This document shows, in pieces, positions 6,333 through 8,356 of a stretch of DNA of 8,356 nucleotides. Under the pieces are notes generated by a model. That model saw nothing but the letters and a program-made list of their open reading frames with translations, was not told where the DNA came from and ran no database searches. The stretch spans positions 1 to 8,356 of the forward strand of contig JAAZAH010000180.1 of NCBI GenBank assembly GCA_012514415.1, written 5' to 3'. Every line of letters starts with the position of its first letter. Position 1 is the first letter of the stretch. A program made the translations under genes and the position numbers. This stretch comes from Sandaracinaceae bacterium (GTDB taxonomy: Bacteria > Myxococcota_A > Polyangia > Polyangiales > Houyiibacteriaceae).

Positions 6333-7397
6333 ATGGACGACGCCCCTCGATATTCATTGGTCCCCTCGCCCGAGGGCGCGCTCTTCGCTCAGCGCTTCGA
6401 GATCGAGAAGCAGATTGGCAGCGGGGGAATGTCCTTCGTCTATGCCGCGTTCGACCGGGAGCGTTCCGAACGCGTTGCGCTCAAGGTGCTTCGGCTGCCG
6501 GAGAAGAAGCGCGAGCTCGGCCTCGAGCGATTTCGCCGTGAGACCGAGACCCTGAGGAGACTCGTTCACCCGGGCGTCGTCGCGATCTACGACTGTGGCG
6601 TCGAAGCCGAGATCACGCCGTGGATCAGCATGGAGCTCCTCGAGGGAGAAACCCTCCGCGAGAAGGTCGAGCGAGTCGGCTCCCTTGAGCTCGATCGTTT
6701 GGTCGCGATCGTGGAAACGGCGAGCGAGGCCCTCCACCTCGCGCATACCAAAGGCGTCGTCCATCGCGACCTCAAACCGGACAATCTCTTTTTGCCGCGC
6801 GATCCCTCGGGCTCGCGGGTGAAGATCATCGATTTTGGGCTCTCGCTCTCGGCCGATGCGAAGAAGCTCACACAGACGGGCTCGGTGGTTGGGACGCCGC
6901 GCTATATGGCACCCGAGCAGATCATGTCGGCGCATTCCACCGATCCGCGCGTCGACGTCTACTCGCTCGGAGTGATCGCCTACGAAGCGCTCGCTGGGAA
7001 GAGCCCCTTTGCCGCCTCCGATCACGGACAGCTCCTTGGCGCGATTATCCAAGGACGCATCGAGCCACTGGAGGCCATCCGCCCCGACCTCCCCAAAGAC
7101 ATCGTCCGCGTCATCGAGCGCGCAACGGCTCCGGATCCGAGCGATCGCTACGAGAGCCCCATCGCATTCGCCGCAGCGCTCAAAAAGGCAGCCGAGGGTC
7201 GCCCCGTCACGTATCGCGAGATCCGGCGTCCCGATCGCTCGAGCCGGCCCTCTTATCCGAGCTCGCCCGGGACGCTGCCCGCCCCGCGAGTCGAGTCGGG
7301 CGGCGTCGGGCTCAGCCCCATCGGCTGGGCGCTCCTCGTGGTCGGTCTCGCCGCCGCCGGCGCGGGGATCACCTACCTTGCCCTTCACGCGCTCTAG
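6333..7397 (+). CDS. Hanks-type Ser/Thr protein kinase with C-terminal membrane anchor
   Basis: A 354-residue protein kinase of the PknB type that would phosphorylate Ser/Thr of cytoplasmic proteins with ATP. The catalytic domain covers about 20-285 and is complete: glycine loop IGSGGMSFVY (28-37), VALK with K51, helix-C glutamate near E70, catalytic loop HRDLKPDN (144-151, D146), DFG (167-169) and GTPRYMAPEQ (187-196). The activation segment has T180, T182, S184 and T188 as possible autophosphorylation sites. A Pro/Ser/Arg-rich linker (about 290-328) leads to one membrane helix (about 330-350) with only about four residues after it. There are no PASTA, tetratricopeptide or other sensor repeats, so the kinase is anchored by its tail with no outside domain. 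It lies 43 nt after the rel stop, probably in one transcript. An AGGAT at 6316-6320 is a weak, slightly distant ribosome site for the ATG. The substrate is unknown; any link with (p)ppGpp signalling rests on adjacency. Confidence 0.95.
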   Translation: MDDAPRYSLVPSPEGALFAQRFEIEKQIGSGGMSFVYAAFDRERSERVALKVLRLPEKKRELGLERFRRETETLRRLVHPGVVAIYDCGVEAEITPWISMELLEGETLREKVERVGSLELDRLVAIVETASEALHLAHTKGVVHRDLKPDNLFLPRDPSGSRVKIIDFGLSLSADAKKLTQTGSVVGTPRYMAPEQIMSAHSTDPRVDVYSLGVIAYEALAGKSPFAASDHGQLLGAIIQGRIEPLEAIRPDLPKDIVRVIERATAPDPSDRYESPIAFAAALKKAAEGRPVTYREIRRPDRSSRPSYPSSPGTLPAPRVESGGVGLSPIGWALLVVGLAAAGAGITYLALHAL

Positions 7398-7409
7398 CGC
7401 GGTAAACGC

Positions 7410-8356
7410 TCAACCGATTTCCGCCGCGAGGATCGCCGCAAGGCCGATGTAGCTCGAAGGCCTTAGGGCGATGAGACGCTCCTTCGCCTCCTCGGGGAGC
7501 TCGAGCTTCGAGACAAATTCCTCGATCAACGCCGCGTCGACCTTTTTACCGCGCGTGAGCTCTTTGAGCTTTTCGTAGGGTTTTTCAATCCCATAGCGGC
7601 GCATCACGGTCTGGATCGGCTCGGCGAGGACTTCGTAGGACGCCTCGAGATCTTCCTCGAGCCGCCGCTCATCGGCTTCGAGCTTCGAAAGGCCTTTCAG
7701 CGTGGCCTCATATGCAATCAGCGAATGCCCAATCCCCACGCCGAGGTTTCGAAGCACGGTCGAGTCGGTGAGATCCCGCTGAAAGCGGCTGATCGGGAGC
7801 TTCTCCGCGAGATGCTTCATGATCGCGTTTGCGATGCCAAGGTTGCCCTCGGAATTCTCGAAGTCGATTGGGTTCACCTTATGCGGCATCGTTGAGGAGC
7901 CGACCTCGCCCTCGACCGGGCGCTGCTTGAAATAACCAAGCGAGATATAGCCCCACACGTCGCGATCGAAATCGATGAGAATCGTATTGAAGCGCGCGAT
8001 CGCATCAAAGAGCTCGGCGATATAATCGTGCGGCTCGATCTGCGTCGTATAGCGCTGGAACTCGATGCCGAGCGATCGAACAAAGCGCTCAGAATGCGCT
8101 TCCCAGTCCACCTCGGGATAGGCGACGACGTGCGCGTTGTAGTTCCCAACGGCGCCGTTCTTCTTTCCGTAGATCACCACCTCGGCGACGCGCTCTTTGG
8201 CACGCTCGAGCCTCGCAACGAAATTGGCGAGCTCCTTGCCGAGCGTGGTGGGCGAGGCCGTCTGGCCGTGCGTCCGGCTGAGCATCGGGAGCCCAGCCAG
8301 CTTCACGGCAAGCGAACGGATGGCGTCGATCAACCTTTCCATCGTCGGTAGGAGAA
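7410..8356 (-). CDS. purB: Adenylosuccinate lyase, E. coli PurB type, 5' end beyond the window
   Basis: The visible part covers about the last 315 residues of a protein usually about 456 long. The enzyme splits adenylosuccinate to AMP and fumarate, and SAICAR to AICAR and fumarate, in purine synthesis; it is a cytoplasmic homotetramer. The fumarase/aspartase-superfamily signature GSSTMPHKVNP is present with its catalytic serine. So are SRTHGQ (active-site histidine), GAVGNYNAH, YPEVDW, TTQIEPHDYIAELFD, LIDFDRDVWGYI, RDLTDSTVLRNLGVGIG and AEPIQTVMRRYGIEKPYEKL, which match the E. coli-type enzyme closely as I remember it. The frame continues to the right edge as LLPT before the methionine at 8342. 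That methionine is therefore internal, and the start lies outside. The gene ends 12 bp from the stop of the convergent kinase. Confidence 0.97.
   Translation of the reverse strand, partial: LLPTMERLIDAIRSLAVKLAGLPMLSRTHGQTASPTTLGKELANFVARLERAKERVAEVVIYGKKNGAVGNYNAHVVAYPEVDWEAHSERFVRSLGIEFQRYTTQIEPHDYIAELFDAIARFNTILIDFDRDVWGYISLGYFKQRPVEGEVGSSTMPHKVNPIDFENSEGNLGIANAIMKHLAEKLPISRFQRDLTDSTVLRNLGVGIGHSLIAYEATLKGLSKLEADERRLEEDLEASYEVLAEPIQTVMRRYGIEKPYEKLKELTRGKKVDAALIEEFVSKLELPEEAKERLIALRPSSYIGLAAILAAEIG

Noticed and set aside
6354..7388. 344-codon open frame antisense to the kinase gene
   Set aside because: The plus-strand frame has every kinase motif. The antisense frame has a low-complexity, charged composition with no recognisable motif, a common by-product of GC-rich codon use.
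8340..8342. Methionine at 8342 as the start of purB
   Set aside because: It falls in the middle of the E. coli-type enzyme, and the frame stays open upstream to the edge with matching sequence, so the gene is simply cut off.
1..8356. CRISPR arrays, insertion sequences, tRNA genes, defence or toxin-antitoxin systems
   Set aside because: No regularly spaced repeats, transposase motifs, terminal repeats, tRNA-like cloverleaf or relevant protein motifs were seen on either strand.

Overview
The window is GC-rich, densely packed bacterial chromosome with six protein-coding genes. Two of them run off the edges. I see no tRNA, rRNA, insertion sequence, CRISPR array or other mobile element. The gene content looks like housekeeping and core-accessory genes from a Gram-negative bacterium. 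A deltaproteobacterial lineage such as Myxococcota is my best guess. It rests on the large multi-membrane-segment family-39-type glycosyltransferase with a WETHYGEVARE motif, the Hanks-type Ser/Thr kinase with a C-terminal membrane anchor, and a single bifunctional Rel enzyme. This placement is inference and could be wrong.

Left part (1-2307): a glycosyltransferase gene fills the minus strand from 2098 through the left edge, with 699 codons open in a single frame. A 209-bp intergenic region separates it from a divergent plus-strand major facilitator superfamily (MFS) transporter (2308-3543). That region holds two inverted repeats and a short direct repeat that could be regulatory.

Middle (3544-6289): the transporter converges on a small minus-strand gene for an unrecognised protein with one N-terminal membrane segment. 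This gene is divergent from a full-length relA/spoT homologue (4145-6289). All domains of a bifunctional (p)ppGpp synthetase/hydrolase are visible: HD, synthetase with the RFKD motif, TGS, Cys/His zinc-type domain and ACT.

Right part (6290-8356): 43 nt after the rel stop comes a Ser/Thr protein kinase on the same strand. It has a complete catalytic domain and a C-terminal membrane anchor with almost nothing beyond it. A 7-bp stem-loop begins at the last base of the rel stop codon, inside this gap. The kinase converges, with only 12 bp between stop codons, on purB (adenylosuccinate lyase, E. coli type), whose 5' end lies beyond the right edge.

The most notable context is the rel-kinase pair, which could link starvation signalling to protein phosphorylation. 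That link is only suggested by adjacency. I did not find a clearly new system here; the most open questions are the small anchored protein, the rel-kinase arrangement, and the N-terminal extension of the glycosyltransferase.
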